From: JBKBKC01 sp046294265
GTDB lineage: Bacteria; Pseudomonadota; Alphaproteobacteria; Rhodobacterales; Rhodobacteraceae
Length of the DNA stretch: 64,000 nt
Direction of reading: 5' to 3'
Assembly: GCA_046294265.1 (NCBI GenBank)
Contig: JBKBKC010000002.1
Location: 62,001-126,000, forward strand
Shown: piece by piece, positions 1-9,326 of the stretch
Layout of the letters: each line of letters starts with the position of its first letter
How positions within the stretch are numbered: position 1 is the first letter of the stretch
The notes under the pieces: generated by a model
What the model was told of the DNA's origin: nothing
Database searches by the model: none
The model's input: only the letters and a program-made list of their open reading frames with translations
Made by a program: the position numbers and the translations under genes

Positions 1-33
1 ATCGTCAAGAAATACATGCCCTACGACCGGTAA
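1..33 (+). CDS. rpmI: 50S ribosomal protein L35, C-terminal end (partial)
   Basis: The window opens inside a reading frame whose last ten codons read IVKKYMPYDR and stop at TAA. This is the usual C-terminus of alphaproteobacterial ribosomal protein L35, a component of the 50S subunit. The start lies outside the window. It is followed after 10 bases, which contain an AGGAGAG Shine-Dalgarno sequence, by rplT, the normal rpmI-rplT order. The fragment is short; the call rests on the terminal motif plus the neighbour. Confidence 0.9.
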   Translation: MVKKYMPYDR

Positions 34-43
34 GGAGAGCTCA

Positions 44-412
44 ATGTCCCGCGTCAAATCCGGCGTCGTCACGCACGCACGCCACCGCAAGGTGATCAAG
101 GCTGCCAAGGGCTATTACGCCGCGCGCAGCACCAACTTCCGCACCGCCACGCAGGCGGTGGACAAGGCCCAGCAATATGCGACGCGCGACCGCAAGGTGC
201 GCAAGCGCCAGTTCCGCGCGCTGTGGATCCAGCGGATCAACGCCGCGGTGCGGATGTTCGATCCGGCCTTTACCTACTCGCGCTTCATCGACGGGCTGTC
301 GAAAGCCGGTATCGAGGTGGACCGCAAGGTGCTGGCCGATCTGGCCGTGCATGAGCCCGAGGCGTTCAACGCGATCGCCGAACAGGCCCGCGGCGCGCTA
401 GTGACAGCCTGA
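44..412 (+). CDS. rplT: 50S ribosomal protein L20
   Basis: The product is 122 residues, the usual length for L20, which binds 23S rRNA early in assembly of the large subunit. The basic N-terminus (SRVKSGVVTHARHRKVIKAA), the AKGYYAARSTNFRTA stretch and RDRKVRKRQFRALWIQRINAA are family hallmarks. It starts at an ATG preceded by AAGGAGAG at a spacing of 6-7 bases. It forms an operon with rpmI just upstream, and a clear intrinsic terminator follows. Nothing is unusual about it. Confidence 0.98.
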   Translation: MSRVKSGVVTHARHRKVIKAAKGYYAARSTNFRTATQAVDKAQQYATRDRKVRKRQFRALWIQRINAAVRMFDPAFTYSRFIDGLSKAGIEVDRKVLADLAVHEPEAFNAIAEQARGALVTA

Positions 413-431
413 ATCTTTTGAGATGATGAGA

Positions 432-460
432 GGGGCCCTGCCAGTTGGCGGGGCCTTTCG
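432..460 (+). terminator. intrinsic terminator after rplT
   Basis: A 9-bp stem GGCCCTGCC / GGCGGGGCC (one G-U pair) with an AGTT loop is followed by TTTC. It sits 20 bases past the rplT stop and should end the rpmI-rplT transcript. Confidence 0.75.
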
Positions 461-569
461 CATTTGGACCGGCGTTTTCACTCCATTCGCCCGGCTGTGC
501 CGAAATCAAAGATCATTGCTGCGATTGTGGCCGATTGTGCCGGATTTGGAAACGGCGTGCGGGATGCCG

Positions 570-2724
570 GATCGGCGGATTTGGTTGGGGTGTTTGGCCC
601 TTGTGGTTGTGCTGGCCGTGGTAGCGCGGCGGATCACCGATCTGGCCGATCCGTTCGTGCTGGTCAGCCCGCTGTCGCTGTTTCTCGTGGTGTTGCCGAT
701 GCTCTTGCGCGAGGCGTTCTGGCAGATTGCGGGGTCGCGGCCGACGCGGGCATTGGTGATGCTGCGATGGCCCCGGTCGGGCAACCGCGCGGATTGGGCG
801 CAAAAGGCCAGGGCACGGAAACAAGTGCGGAAACTGATCGCGGCGGCTAGCGGTGATGGAGCATCGCCTTGCCGGGCTGAATCTTGATGTACCCAGCTTC
901 ATGCGGTCCGAGTTGGGGCGGGTTGATATGGTGTTGGTCTTGTGCGGCGAGATGCCGGATGCCAAACGCAAGGATGCCTTTGTCACGTTGATCCTTTGGA
1001 ACTGGCGAAAGGCAGAGGTGCCAGCAGTTCCTGTGCGGCTGGGGCGTCGCTGTTGGTGGCGACCTGTTTCGGGCGGGGCCTCGCCGAAGCCGAGGCCGCG
1101 ATGCGGCCCCGGTGGGAAAAGCCTCTGCCGCTGGTCCTGCGCAACACGCTGAGCGAGGCCGAGCCGTTCTACCCCGCCGTTCTGCTGGCCTAGATGGCCA
1201 AGGAGTTGCCGGCTCGGGCGGGCCTGCCTGATGCCCCTGGACATCTGCGCGACCAGCCGCTGGCCTGGCAGCGCAGGCTGGTGGCGGCGCATCGGGTGCT
1301 GACCGGGGATGTGCGAGCGGCGGCCTGGGCGGGCAGGCTGAACCCGTCGGACAGGGCGCTGTGGGACGATCTGGCGGCAAAGCGGCGTTCGCCTGCGGCG
1401 GCTGCGGCGGCGGCCCGCGACCGGGCCGTGTCGGAGGCCGCGCGCAAAGTAGCGCAGGCGGCGGACCTGACGCCAGAGGACATCGACGCGATCCTGGACC
1501 GCACCGCCCTGCCCGCCATCCACCTGCGCCGGGTCTGGCCGATGGGCCGGGAGCATCGGGGCCAGAGCTGGCCGGGCGGCCGCCCCTGCCTGCCTGATAA
1601 ATCGACTGGCCGCACCAGCCCGTCAGGCGGCTGCCGCTGCATTTCCTCGCGTGGATCGACTGCGCGGAATTGCCGGCGCCTTCGGCCTTGCTTCGCGAAG
1701 GGCGGCTGATGTTTTTTGCCGATATCGACGAGGAGATGATCCTCGAGGACAGCAGGGCTGGGCGGTGATCCATGCGCCCGCCGATCAGGCCACGGATGCG
1801 CTGCGCATGACCCCCGATGATCTGCCTGAGATCGACCATGGCGCAAAGGACACCACATCGAAGCGCTATCCCCCACTCCGGCAGGAATATCCCCGCTGGC
1901 CGGTCGTGGCGCATGCCGTCACCGTTTACCACGTCGGCTCCGACGCGCTGACCCTGCGGCGCGATGTGGTCGCGGCGTCGCATGCGCGGCTGAAGGCGCA
2001 GATGGACGCGGTGCTCATGCGCTCCCTTCGCAAGGGGCGCAGCCACGACGTCGTGCAGGCGACGCATGAGCGCGGCCCCGATGGCCGCGTGGTCGAGACC
2101 CGCCATGCGTTTCAGGCGCAGGTGCTGGGGGCGGATTACCTGCGGTCCTGGGCGGTGGTGGCGGAACTGGCGCGGGCCGTGGCGGATGATGTGCGTCACC
2201 AGTTGGGTCTTGCAGAGGAACAACTTCGCTGCGCCACGAATGATGCCGCGCGCGAAAAGACCCGCCGCGCCGTGATCCGTGCACAGGCCCTTGCCGACGA
2301 GGTGGCGGTCTTTCAGGGGTTGGATGCGCTACAGAACCCGGCAGCGCGACCGCCCGAGACGATCACCAACGCCATGGACGACTGGCTCCACGCGGCGGCG
2401 CCCGGCTGGCCGCAACTTGTGGGACGATCCTTGCACAGGGCGTTCAAGGCCATGGCGCAGCGCGCGGTGACCGACCCCGCCTTGCGCGGCGCGCTGAAAC
2501 AGGTGTGGCCGCAGGCTCGGGGTTCCCTGCGCATGATGCTGGGTGCCGCACAGCGGGTGACGAACCAGACCCGCGCGGGCGAGGTTCGCCTGCTGTGCCC
2601 CGACAGCGGCCCGGACATCGACGCGATGTTCTGCGACGCGGGCGTGATCGAGTTCTGGATCGGGGCGCAGGACCTTGCAGCGGGCCGGTTCGACCGGGCG
2701 GTGGCCTGTTCGGCGGGGTGCTGA
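570..2724 (+). pseudogene. decayed DUF1963 (YwqG-like) gene with several frameshifts and stops
   Basis: A single homologous protein can be followed only by changing frame. From about 1040 to 1550 the frame reads through RPRWEKPLPLVLRNT but meets an in-frame TAG at 1191-1193. A second frame carries GPELAGRPPLPA, then tandem TGA TAA at 1595-1600, then IDWPHQPVRRLPLHFLAWID and MFFADIDEEMILEDSRAG, stopping at 1766. A third frame resumes with VIHAPADQATDALRMTPDDL and continues open to 2724. The PLHFLAxIDCAxLP, FFADxDEEM and PDDLPEIDH strings are typical of DUF1963 proteins. The 5' part (570-900) encodes two hydrophobic segments starting MPDRRIWLGC and may be the original membrane N-terminus; this part is uncertain. 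The function of DUF1963 proteins is not established. Sequencing error at all four lesions is unlikely but not excluded. Confidence 0.7.
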
Positions 2725-2793
2725 CACCCCTCACCCTTGCCAAGCCCGCCACGCCCCGCTAGCACCGAGCGCGTAACATGAGGGCCTTGGACG

Positions 2794-3873
<1,080 letters not shown>

Positions 3874-3894
3874 CGCAGTTGCAAGGCTGATCCG

Positions 3895-6303
3895 ATGAAA
3901 TTCACCCTCTCCTGGCTGCGCGATCACCTTGAGACCGAGGCCGATCTTGCCACGATCACCGATGCCCTGACCGACCTTGGCCATGAGGTCGAGGGGGTGG
4001 TGGACCCTGCGGCAAGGCTGGGGGCCTTTACGCTGGCCAAGGTGCTGCAGGCCGAGCAGCACCCCGATGCCGACCGGCTGCGCGTCTGCCGGGTGCTGAC
4101 CGACGAGGGCGAAAAGCAGATCGTCTGCGGCGCGCCGAATGCGCGGGCGGGGATCACGGTGGTGCTGTGCAAGCCCGGCGACTATGTGCCGGGGATCGAC
4201 GTGACGCTGGGGGTGGGCAAGATCCGCGGCGTGGAAAGCCAGGGCATGATGGCCTCCGAGCGGGAGCTGGAGCTGTCGGAGGAACATGACGGGATCATCG
4301 AGCTGCCCTCGGGCGAGGTGGGGCAGCGGTTCGTCGATTGGCTGGCGGTGCACCGGCCCGGGACGGTCGATCCGATGATCCACATCAAAGTCACGCCGAA
4401 CCGGCCCGATGCCCTGGGGGTGAGGGGCCTTGCGCGGGATCTGGCGGCGCGGGGGCTGGGGCGGTTGAAGCCCCTGGCTGTGCCGGTGATCGAGGGGGCC
4501 TTTCCCTGCCCGATCCGGGTGGAGATCGACCCGGGCCTGAAGGCGAAGGGCTGCCCCCTCTTTGCGGGGCGCCTGATCCGGGGGGTGACGAATGGGCCCT
4601 CGCCCGCCTGGCTGGCGGCGCGGCTGCGGGCGATCGGGCTGCGGCCGATCTCGGCGCTGGTGGACATCACCAACTATTTCACCTTCGGCCTGAACCGCCC
4701 GCTGCATGTGTTCGATGCCGGCCGGGTGCGGGGGATGGTGCGCATCCATCCCGCGCGGGGGGGCGAGACGCTGCTGGCGCTGGACGGCAAGACCTACACG
4801 ATGGCGCCAGGGATGATGCTGATCTCGGACGATCAAGGGCCGGAATCGCTGGCGGGGATCATGGGGGGCGAGGCGTCGGGGGTGATCGGGGACACGGTGG
4901 ATGTGTTCCTGGAAAGCGCCTGGTGGGACCCGATCACCATCGCTGCCACAGGCCGCGCGCTGCGCATCAATTCGGACGCACGCTACCGGTTCGAGCGGGG
5001 GGTGGACCCGGCCTTCACCCTGCCGGCGCTGGATTTGGCCACGGCGATGGTGCTTGAGCTGTGCGGCGGGCAGGCGTCGTCGCTGGTGCAGGATGGGGCG
5101 GTGCCCGACACCACGCGCAGCTACCGCTTTGATCCCGCCCGCGCCAGCCGTCTGGTGGGGATGGAGATTTCCGAGGCCGACCAGCGCGCCACGCTGACCG
5201 CGCTGGGGTTCACCCTGTCAGGCGACCAGGCGACCCCGCCGACCTGGCGGCCCGATGTGCAGGGCGCGGCCGATCTGGTGGAGGAGGTGGCGCGCGTGGC
5301 CTCGCTGTCGCGGCTGGTGGGCAAGCCCTTGCCGCGCGCGACGGCGGGCGTGCCGCGCCCGATCCTGACGCCTGCACAGCGGCGCGAGGGGGCGGCGCGG
5401 CGGCGGCTTGCGTCGCTGGGATACAACGAATGCGTGACCTACAGCTTTATCGACCAGGCGGCGGCGGCGGCGTTTGGCGGGGGCACGGATGCGGTGCGGG
5501 TGGACAACCCGATTTCGTCCGAGATGTCGCATCTGCGGCCCGACCTGCTTCCGGGACTGTTGCGGGCAGCGGCGCGCAACCAGGCGCGCGGGATGATGGA
5601 TCTGGCGCTGTTCGAGGTGGGGCCAGTGTTTTCCGGGGGCGAGCCGGGCGAGCAGGCGGTGATGGCCACGGGCCTGATGGTAGGCCACACAGCGCCCCGC
5701 GACCCGCACGGCAGCCGCCGACCGGTGGATGTGTTCGACGCCCGCGCGGATGCCGAGGCGGTGCTGGCGGCGCTCGGGGCGCCGCAGCGCGTGCAGATCA
5801 CCCGGCGCGCCGAGGGCTGGTGGCACCCGGGCCGGTCGGGGGTGTTCGGCCTTGGCCCCGTTCGGATCGCGGTGTTCGGTGAGGTGCATCCGCGCCTTCT
5901 GGCGGCCTTTGATATCAAGGGGCCCGCTGTGGCCTTTACTGTGATCCCCAATGCCGTGCCCCAGCCCAAGGCCCGCAGCACGACCAGGCCGCCGCTGGCC
6001 CTGTCGGAGTATCAGGCGGTCGAGCGCGATTTCGCCTTTGTGGTGGATGCAGGGGTGGAGGCGGCGACGGCCGTCAACGCCGCCCTGGGGGCCGACAAGG
6101 CGCTGATCGAATGGGTGCGGGTGTTCGACCAGTTCACGGGCGAGCGGGCCGAGGCGACGATGGGGCCGGGCCGCAAGTCCATCGCCCTCACCGTGCGCCT
6201 GCAACCCACCACGGGCACCCTGACCGAGGCCGAGATCGAGGCGGTCGGGGCAAAGATCGTGGACAAGGTGGTCAAGGCCACCAACGGCGCGTTGCGGGCG
6301 TAG
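3895..6303 (+). CDS. pheT: phenylalanine--tRNA ligase beta subunit
   Basis: This is the 802-residue beta subunit of phenylalanyl-tRNA synthetase, providing tRNA recognition and editing. It opens with MKFTLSWLRDHLET. An OB-fold tRNA-binding domain (about 39-150) contains QIVCGAPNARAG. The B3/B4 editing region is near 210-390, with VDITNYFTFGLNRPLHVFD, and the B5 domain follows (about 400-480). The last ~90 residues form the ferredoxin-fold anticodon-binding domain (VERDFAFVVD, FDQFTGER, GRKSIALTVRLQP). Length and order are as expected. It follows pheS directly and ends 96 bases before a convergent gene. Confidence 0.98.
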   Translation: MKFTLSWLRDHLETEADLATITDALTDLGHEVEGVVDPAARLGAFTLAKVLQAEQHPDADRLRVCRVLTDEGEKQIVCGAPNARAGITVVLCKPGDYVPGIDVTLGVGKIRGVESQGMMASERELELSEEHDGIIELPSGEVGQRFVDWLAVHRPGTVDPMIHIKVTPNRPDALGVRGLARDLAARGLGRLKPLAVPVIEGAFPCPIRVEIDPGLKAKGCPLFAGRLIRGVTNGPSPAWLAARLRAIGLRPISALVDITNYFTFGLNRPLHVFDAGRVRGMVRIHPARGGETLLALDGKTYTMAPGMMLISDDQGPESLAGIMGGEASGVIGDTVDVFLESAWWDPITIAATGRALRINSDARYRFERGVDPAFTLPALDLATAMVLELCGGQASSLVQDGAVPDTTRSYRFDPARASRLVGMEISEADQRATLTALGFTLSGDQATPPTWRPDVQGAADLVEEVARVASLSRLVGKPLPRATAGVPRPILTPAQRREGAARRRLASLGYNECVTYSFIDQAAAAAFGGGTDAVRVDNPISSEMSHLRPDLLPGLLRAAARNQARGMMDLALFEVGPVFSGGEPGEQAVMATGLMVGHTAPRDPHGSRRPVDVFDARADAEAVLAALGAPQRVQITRRAEGWWHPGRSGVFGLGPVRIAVFGEVHPRLLAAFDIKGPAVAFTVIPNAVPQPKARSTTRPPLALSEYQAVERDFAFVVDAGVEAATAVNAALGADKALIEWVRVFDQFTGERAEATMGPGRKSIALTVRLQPTTGTLTEAEIEAVGAKIVDKVVKATNGALRA

Positions 6304-6330
6304 GATCAGAGCGCGGGCCAGCCCCCGCAC

Positions 6331-6360
6331 CCCCGGGATATTTCCGCCATCAGGAAAGGG
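6331..6360 (+). repeat. dispersed GGATATTT intergenic element, copy 1
   Basis: This copy reads CCCCGGGATATTTCC followed by GCCATCAGGAAAGGG in the pheT/DUF1523 convergent gap. It belongs to a family whose core is a C-rich block, GGATATTT, a short spacer, then AAGATGAAAGGG or CATCAGGAAAGGG. Seven more copies lie in other intergenic gaps of this window. Role unknown; it may be a processing or termination signal. Confidence 0.6.
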
Positions 6361-6399
6361 CTTGCGCGGGTGGTCCTGCGCAGCCGGGGGTGATGGCGA

Positions 6400-7050
6400 C
6401 TACCGGCGTGGCTTGCCGCGCCAGCTGTCCAGCCAGGCCGAGACCCGCGCCCGGAATCCCCTGCGCCGCGCATCCACCGCGTCCAGCGTTTCGTTCACGC
6501 GGTCGGTCGCGGGGTCGATCACCCGTTCGCGGAACTGCGCCAGCATCCGCCATGCCATGACGACCAGAAGGAGCAGCGTGGTGAGGATGACCATGTTGAC
6601 CCAGGGGATGAAGGTCACATCAGGCCCTTCGACCTCGCGCAGGCTGATCGCGTTCGGAAAGATGGTGAAGAATTCATTGCGCCAGCCGTAGTGCTTGATC
6701 GCAACCCATTTCGGGGCCTCGCGGGTGGAGATGAGGTTCGATGCCTCGGCCTGCAGGTTGAAGCTGTTGAGCTTGTAATAGGGCGGCCAGCCCCAGCCGG
6801 TATCCTCGTTGCGATAGACGATGATGCGTTCGTTTGGGCGCACGGCCTCGATGAACTTGATGTCACGGTTGCTGCCGGTATTGGTGCCCACATCCGGTGA
6901 GGCCCAGAAGAACGCGTTCTCGCCAAAGTCGATGCGCCGCGTGTCGGTGCCGACGATCCGCACGATGTCGGTCTGCGGCAGGGTGTAGTGCAGGACCGAG
7001 GCGACCAGCGTCAGGATGGTCAGGATCAGCGTCCATTTCACATAGCGCAT
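6400..7050 (-). CDS. DUF1523 family membrane-anchored protein
   Basis: The 216-residue protein has a membrane segment at 6-24 (WTLILTILTLVASVLHYTL), then a periplasm-facing domain with DIVRIVGTDTRR, VYRNEDTGWGWPPYYKLNS and WVAIKHYGWRNEFFTIFPNA. A second membrane segment lies near 150-168 (VNMVILTTLLLLVVMAWRML), with a basic cytoplasmic tail. The RNEDTGW-WPPYxK and HYGWR motifs identify DUF1523, a family of unknown function common in Rhodobacterales. It is the last gene of the minus-strand operon running down from 13473, 12 bases after its neighbour. The cluster suggests it works with the AAA+ ATPase; that is inference. Confidence 0.85.
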   Translation of the reverse strand: MRYVKWTLILTILTLVASVLHYTLPQTDIVRIVGTDTRRIDFGENAFFWASPDVGTNTGSNRDIKFIEAVRPNERIIVYRNEDTGWGWPPYYKLNSFNLQAEASNLISTREAPKWVAIKHYGWRNEFFTIFPNAISLREVEGPDVTFIPWVNMVILTTLLLLVVMAWRMLAQFRERVIDPATDRVNETLDAVDARRRGFRARVSAWLDSWRGKPRR

Positions 7051-7062
7051 GTGGTCGGCCCT

Positions 7063-7329
7063 TCAGTAAAAGTTCAGGAGATACACGAGGGCAGAGATAA
7101 TCATGCCGGGCACGATATACACCAGCACGATCAGGCGGCGGCGCAATCCGTTCTGGTAGGCCTGCATTCCTGCCGCGATGAAGTCCGCGCGGTTCCCCGG
7201 ACCCTGCGCTGCATCCCACTGTTTTTCCAGCCGTTCGCGCCGGACCGAGCGGGAATAGATCGACACCAGCACATAGACGATGCTGAGGCCGACAAAGCCG
7301 AAGACCAGGAGCTGCACGAAGGCGATCAT
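7063..7329 (-). CDS. small two-helix membrane protein
   Basis: The product is 88 residues with a membrane segment near 4-24 (FVQLLVFGFVGLSIVYVLVSI), a charged middle (SRSVRRERLEKQWDAAQGPG, then NRADFIAAGMQAYQNGLRRR) and a second membrane segment near 66-87. Its ATG overlaps the stop of the upstream gene (ATGA, 7326-7329), implying translational coupling. No characterised family is recognised. Topology predicts a hairpin with a cytoplasmic or periplasmic loop of about 40 residues. It lies between a large soluble protein and DUF1523 in the operon, so a role as membrane anchor is plausible but unproven. Confidence 0.8.
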   Translation of the reverse strand: MIAFVQLLVFGFVGLSIVYVLVSIYSRSVRRERLEKQWDAAQGPGNRADFIAAGMQAYQNGLRRRLIVLVYIVPGMIISALVYLLNFY

Positions 7330-8687
7330 CGCGCCCTCCGCACGGCACCCCAGGGGCCGACCACATCGATCAGGTTCGGGGCGGCGGGTTTGGGTTCGGG
7401 GCGCGCGGCCTCGTCCATCCCCGGCTCGGGGCCGAACAGGGCGGCGCGTGCGCCCTGCTTGTCCACCACATATTCCCGCTCCAGGAAGTCGGCTACATAC
7501 TGGCGCTTGCGGTCGGACCAGCGGGCGTAGCTGGCGTAGAACAGCTCCTTGTGGGTGATGTAGAGCTGGCGCACGTCCAGCGGCGCCAGTTCGGCCAGGA
7601 GCATGTTCACCAGATCGCGGTCGGCATGGGGTTTGGCGCGCAGGGTGTAGAAATAGGCCGGGTGAATGGACGTGATTTCGGGCCAAGCACCGCCTCCCTC
7701 AACCCAGCGCAGGAGGGCCGCGATGCCTTGGAATTCGGGCGGCAGGGCCGAGCCCAGCTGATGCGCGATCTTCCTCAGGTCGGTGCGGGTGGCGTTCCCG
7801 AGGTCAAGGTTCAGGCGGTCGGCGGCATCGACCAGGATGAAATCCATCTTCTGGCGCAGCAGGGCGGCGGTATCCATGCCCTTCGCCTCGACGATGGATT
7901 CCACAAGGCCGTTCTTCACCAGCCAGTCGGCGATCTGGTTTCTTTGGCCAAGGTCCATCACCATCGGCACCGGGATCGGCCCAAGGCCCGCGCGCGGCGC
8001 CACCGTGATCACCGCAGGGGCCCTCGAGCGGCGGAACACATAAAGCCCGCCGAAATGCGAGGTCCAGAAATTCGGCTGCTCGAAGGTCATGCGGGGCAGG
8101 TGGATCGGCACCCGCGTCACATCGCCGGTGCGTTTCGCAAGCCCGATCATCTGGGCAATCAGCACATCGTCGCGCCAGCCGTCGGGTTCAGTGCGGAAGC
8201 GGTCGATCAGGGCCGCGAGTTTGGTGGCATCCGCCACATGCCCGCCGATGGTGTCGGCCTCGATGGTGATCTGGCGGATGTCCAGAAGGCGGGCGGGGGT
8301 GTTGACCTCATAGACCGAGTTCTGCAACTCGCCCGCCACGGCATCGCGGGCGGTCAGGGCGAAAAGCTGCGAGTCATTCGCCTCGTAGAACTGCCGCAGG
8401 ATGCCGCGGGAGGTGGAGAATTTGGCATTGAGGAGCGGGGCGGATTTCTGCGCCGTGGTCAAGAGGATGAACTGGCGGTTGCAGCCGTTGGGATTGATGT
8501 AGAGGTCATCGCCCAGTTCCTCGCCGATCTCGGGGGAATAGCCGGAGATGTCGATGTGGAAATCGGTCTGGGTGGTGATCTTGCCGGTGAGGTGTCTCAG
8601 CGCGCGGTTGTAGCGTTCGACGAGGGCCGGGGAGGTGACCTCCACCAGGTTGCCGAACATCAGGCCCTTCTGGATGAGGCGTTTCAT
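7326..8687 (-). CDS. conserved protein of unknown function (possibly DUF6638) in the AAA+ operon
   Basis: This is a 453-residue soluble protein with no signal peptide or membrane segment. It begins MKRLIQKGLMFGNLVEV. Recognisable stretches are LYINPNGCNRQFILLTTAQK, RRSRAPAVITVAPR and LGSALPPEFQGIAALLRWVE. I believe this kind of protein is catalogued as a DUF (DUF6638 is my best recollection) in Rhodobacterales, with no known activity. The start overlaps the stop of the DUF559 frame upstream, and its own stop overlaps the start of the next small membrane protein. Its fixed position after an AAA+ ATPase suggests it is a partner or substrate of that ATPase (inference). Confidence 0.75.
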   Translation of the reverse strand: MKRLIQKGLMFGNLVEVTSPALVERYNRALRHLTGKITTQTDFHIDISGYSPEIGEELGDDLYINPNGCNRQFILLTTAQKSAPLLNAKFSTSRGILRQFYEANDSQLFALTARDAVAGELQNSVYEVNTPARLLDIRQITIEADTIGGHVADATKLAALIDRFRTEPDGWRDDVLIAQMIGLAKRTGDVTRVPIHLPRMTFEQPNFWTSHFGGLYVFRRSRAPAVITVAPRAGLGPIPVPMVMDLGQRNQIADWLVKNGLVESIVEAKGMDTAALLRQKMDFILVDAADRLNLDLGNATRTDLRKIAHQLGSALPPEFQGIAALLRWVEGGGAWPEITSIHPAYFYTLRAKPHADRDLVNMLLAELAPLDVRQLYITHKELFYASYARWSDRKRQYVADFLEREYVVDKQGARAALFGPEPGMDEAARPEPKPAAPNLIDVVGPWGAVRRAR

Positions 8688-9178
8688 GGGGTCCCTCCAT
8701 GGCCCCCCGCCCCCATCCCCTCCCCACGAGGGGGAGGGGAGGCGACAGGTCCAGCCGGTCGCGCCGACCGGGCCCTGAAGGCACCTCCCTCCCCCCTTGT
8801 GGGGGAGGGATGGGGAGGGGGGGGGATCTCCAGCGCGTCCAGGATGCGTTGCATCACGCCCTCCACATTGCCACCAACATCAATGTTCCAGAACCGCAGC
8901 ACCGCAAAGCCTTGCGCGCGGAGCCAGGCATCGCGGACGCCATCATGCGCCGCGCCGTCCGGTTGGCCATGCTGGCCGCCATCCACCTCGATCACGATGC
9001 GCCGACCGAGGTCGGCAAAATCCGCGATATAGGGGCCGATCGGAGCCTGGCGGCGGAAATGCAGGCCCAGCCTGCGATTGAGGTCGCGCAACTGCTGCCA
9101 GAGCCTGCGCTCGGGCAGCGTCATCTTTTGGCGCAGGCGGCGCGCCGCCGCGCGGGTGGTGGGGGTGATGCCTGTCAT
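8684..9178 (-). CDS. DUF559 / Vsr-like endonuclease domain protein
   Basis: The product is 164 residues from the ATG at 9178 (an in-frame ATG at 9196 is also possible). Residues 10-115 match the DUF559 fold, a small restriction-endonuclease-like domain related to Vsr. Motifs are LRQKMTLPERRLWQQLR, LHFRRQAPIGPYIADFADL, the catalytic-type VIEVDGGQHG, and LRAQGFAVLRFWNIDV. The C-terminal ~45 residues (PPPPHPSPTRGEGG and following) are simply the translation of palindromic repeat copy A, and the frame ends overlapping the next gene's ATG. The gene interrupts an otherwise tightly spaced operon and is bracketed by two direct repeats, which suggests it arrived as a unit. Its nuclease activity is presumed, not shown. 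Confidence 0.85.
   Translation of the reverse strand: MTGITPTTRAAARRLRQKMTLPERRLWQQLRDLNRRLGLHFRRQAPIGPYIADFADLGRRIVIEVDGGQHGQPDGAAHDGVRDAWLRAQGFAVLRFWNIDVGGNVEGVMQRILDALEIPPPPHPSPTRGEGGAFRARSARPAGPVASPPPRGEGMGAGGHGGTP
8709..8825. repeat. GC-rich double-hairpin repeat, copy A
   Basis: The first hairpin has stem CCCCTCCCC / GGGGAGGGG around ACGAG (8717-8739). A variable spacer of about 43 bases follows, then a second hairpin CCTCCCTCCCCC-CTTGT-GGGGGAGGG (8784-8809) and a tail ATGGGGAGGGGGGG. The same two hairpins in the same order and orientation recur at 9189-9299 on the other side of the DUF559 gene. It resembles a REP/BIME-type element. On the minus strand it encodes the C-terminus of the DUF559 frame. 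Confidence 0.8.
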
Positions 9179-9188
9179 GACGCCCTCC

Positions 9189-9299
9189 ACCCCCATCCCC
9201 TCCCCACGAGGGGGAGGGGAGCCGCGCCGGTCACAGGCCTTGCACCAAGTCGTCGCGCGCCTCCCTCCCCCCTTGTGGGGGAGGGATGGGGAGGGGGGG
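9189..9299. repeat. GC-rich double-hairpin repeat, copy B
   Basis: This is a direct repeat of copy A, displaced by 476-480 bases. The left 31 bases (CCCCATCCCCTCCCC, then ACGAG and GGGGAGGGGAG) and the right hairpin (CTCCCTCCCC..CTTGT..GGGGAGGGATGGGG) are essentially identical, while the inner spacer differs in sequence. It lies between the stop of the AAA+ gene (9327) and the DUF559 start. Confidence 0.8.
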
Positions 9300-9326
9300 C
9301 AGGTCGGTCGGCGTGTCCCGTGACCC

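Noticed and set aside
423..887. A separate membrane-protein gene starting at 423
   Set aside because: The start falls inside the rplT terminator stem. The hydrophobic part is better explained as the 5' end of the decayed DUF1963-like gene.
2725..2793. Phenylalanine attenuator leader before pheS
   Set aside because: The 69-base gap has no Phe-rich leader peptide and no terminator/antiterminator pair.
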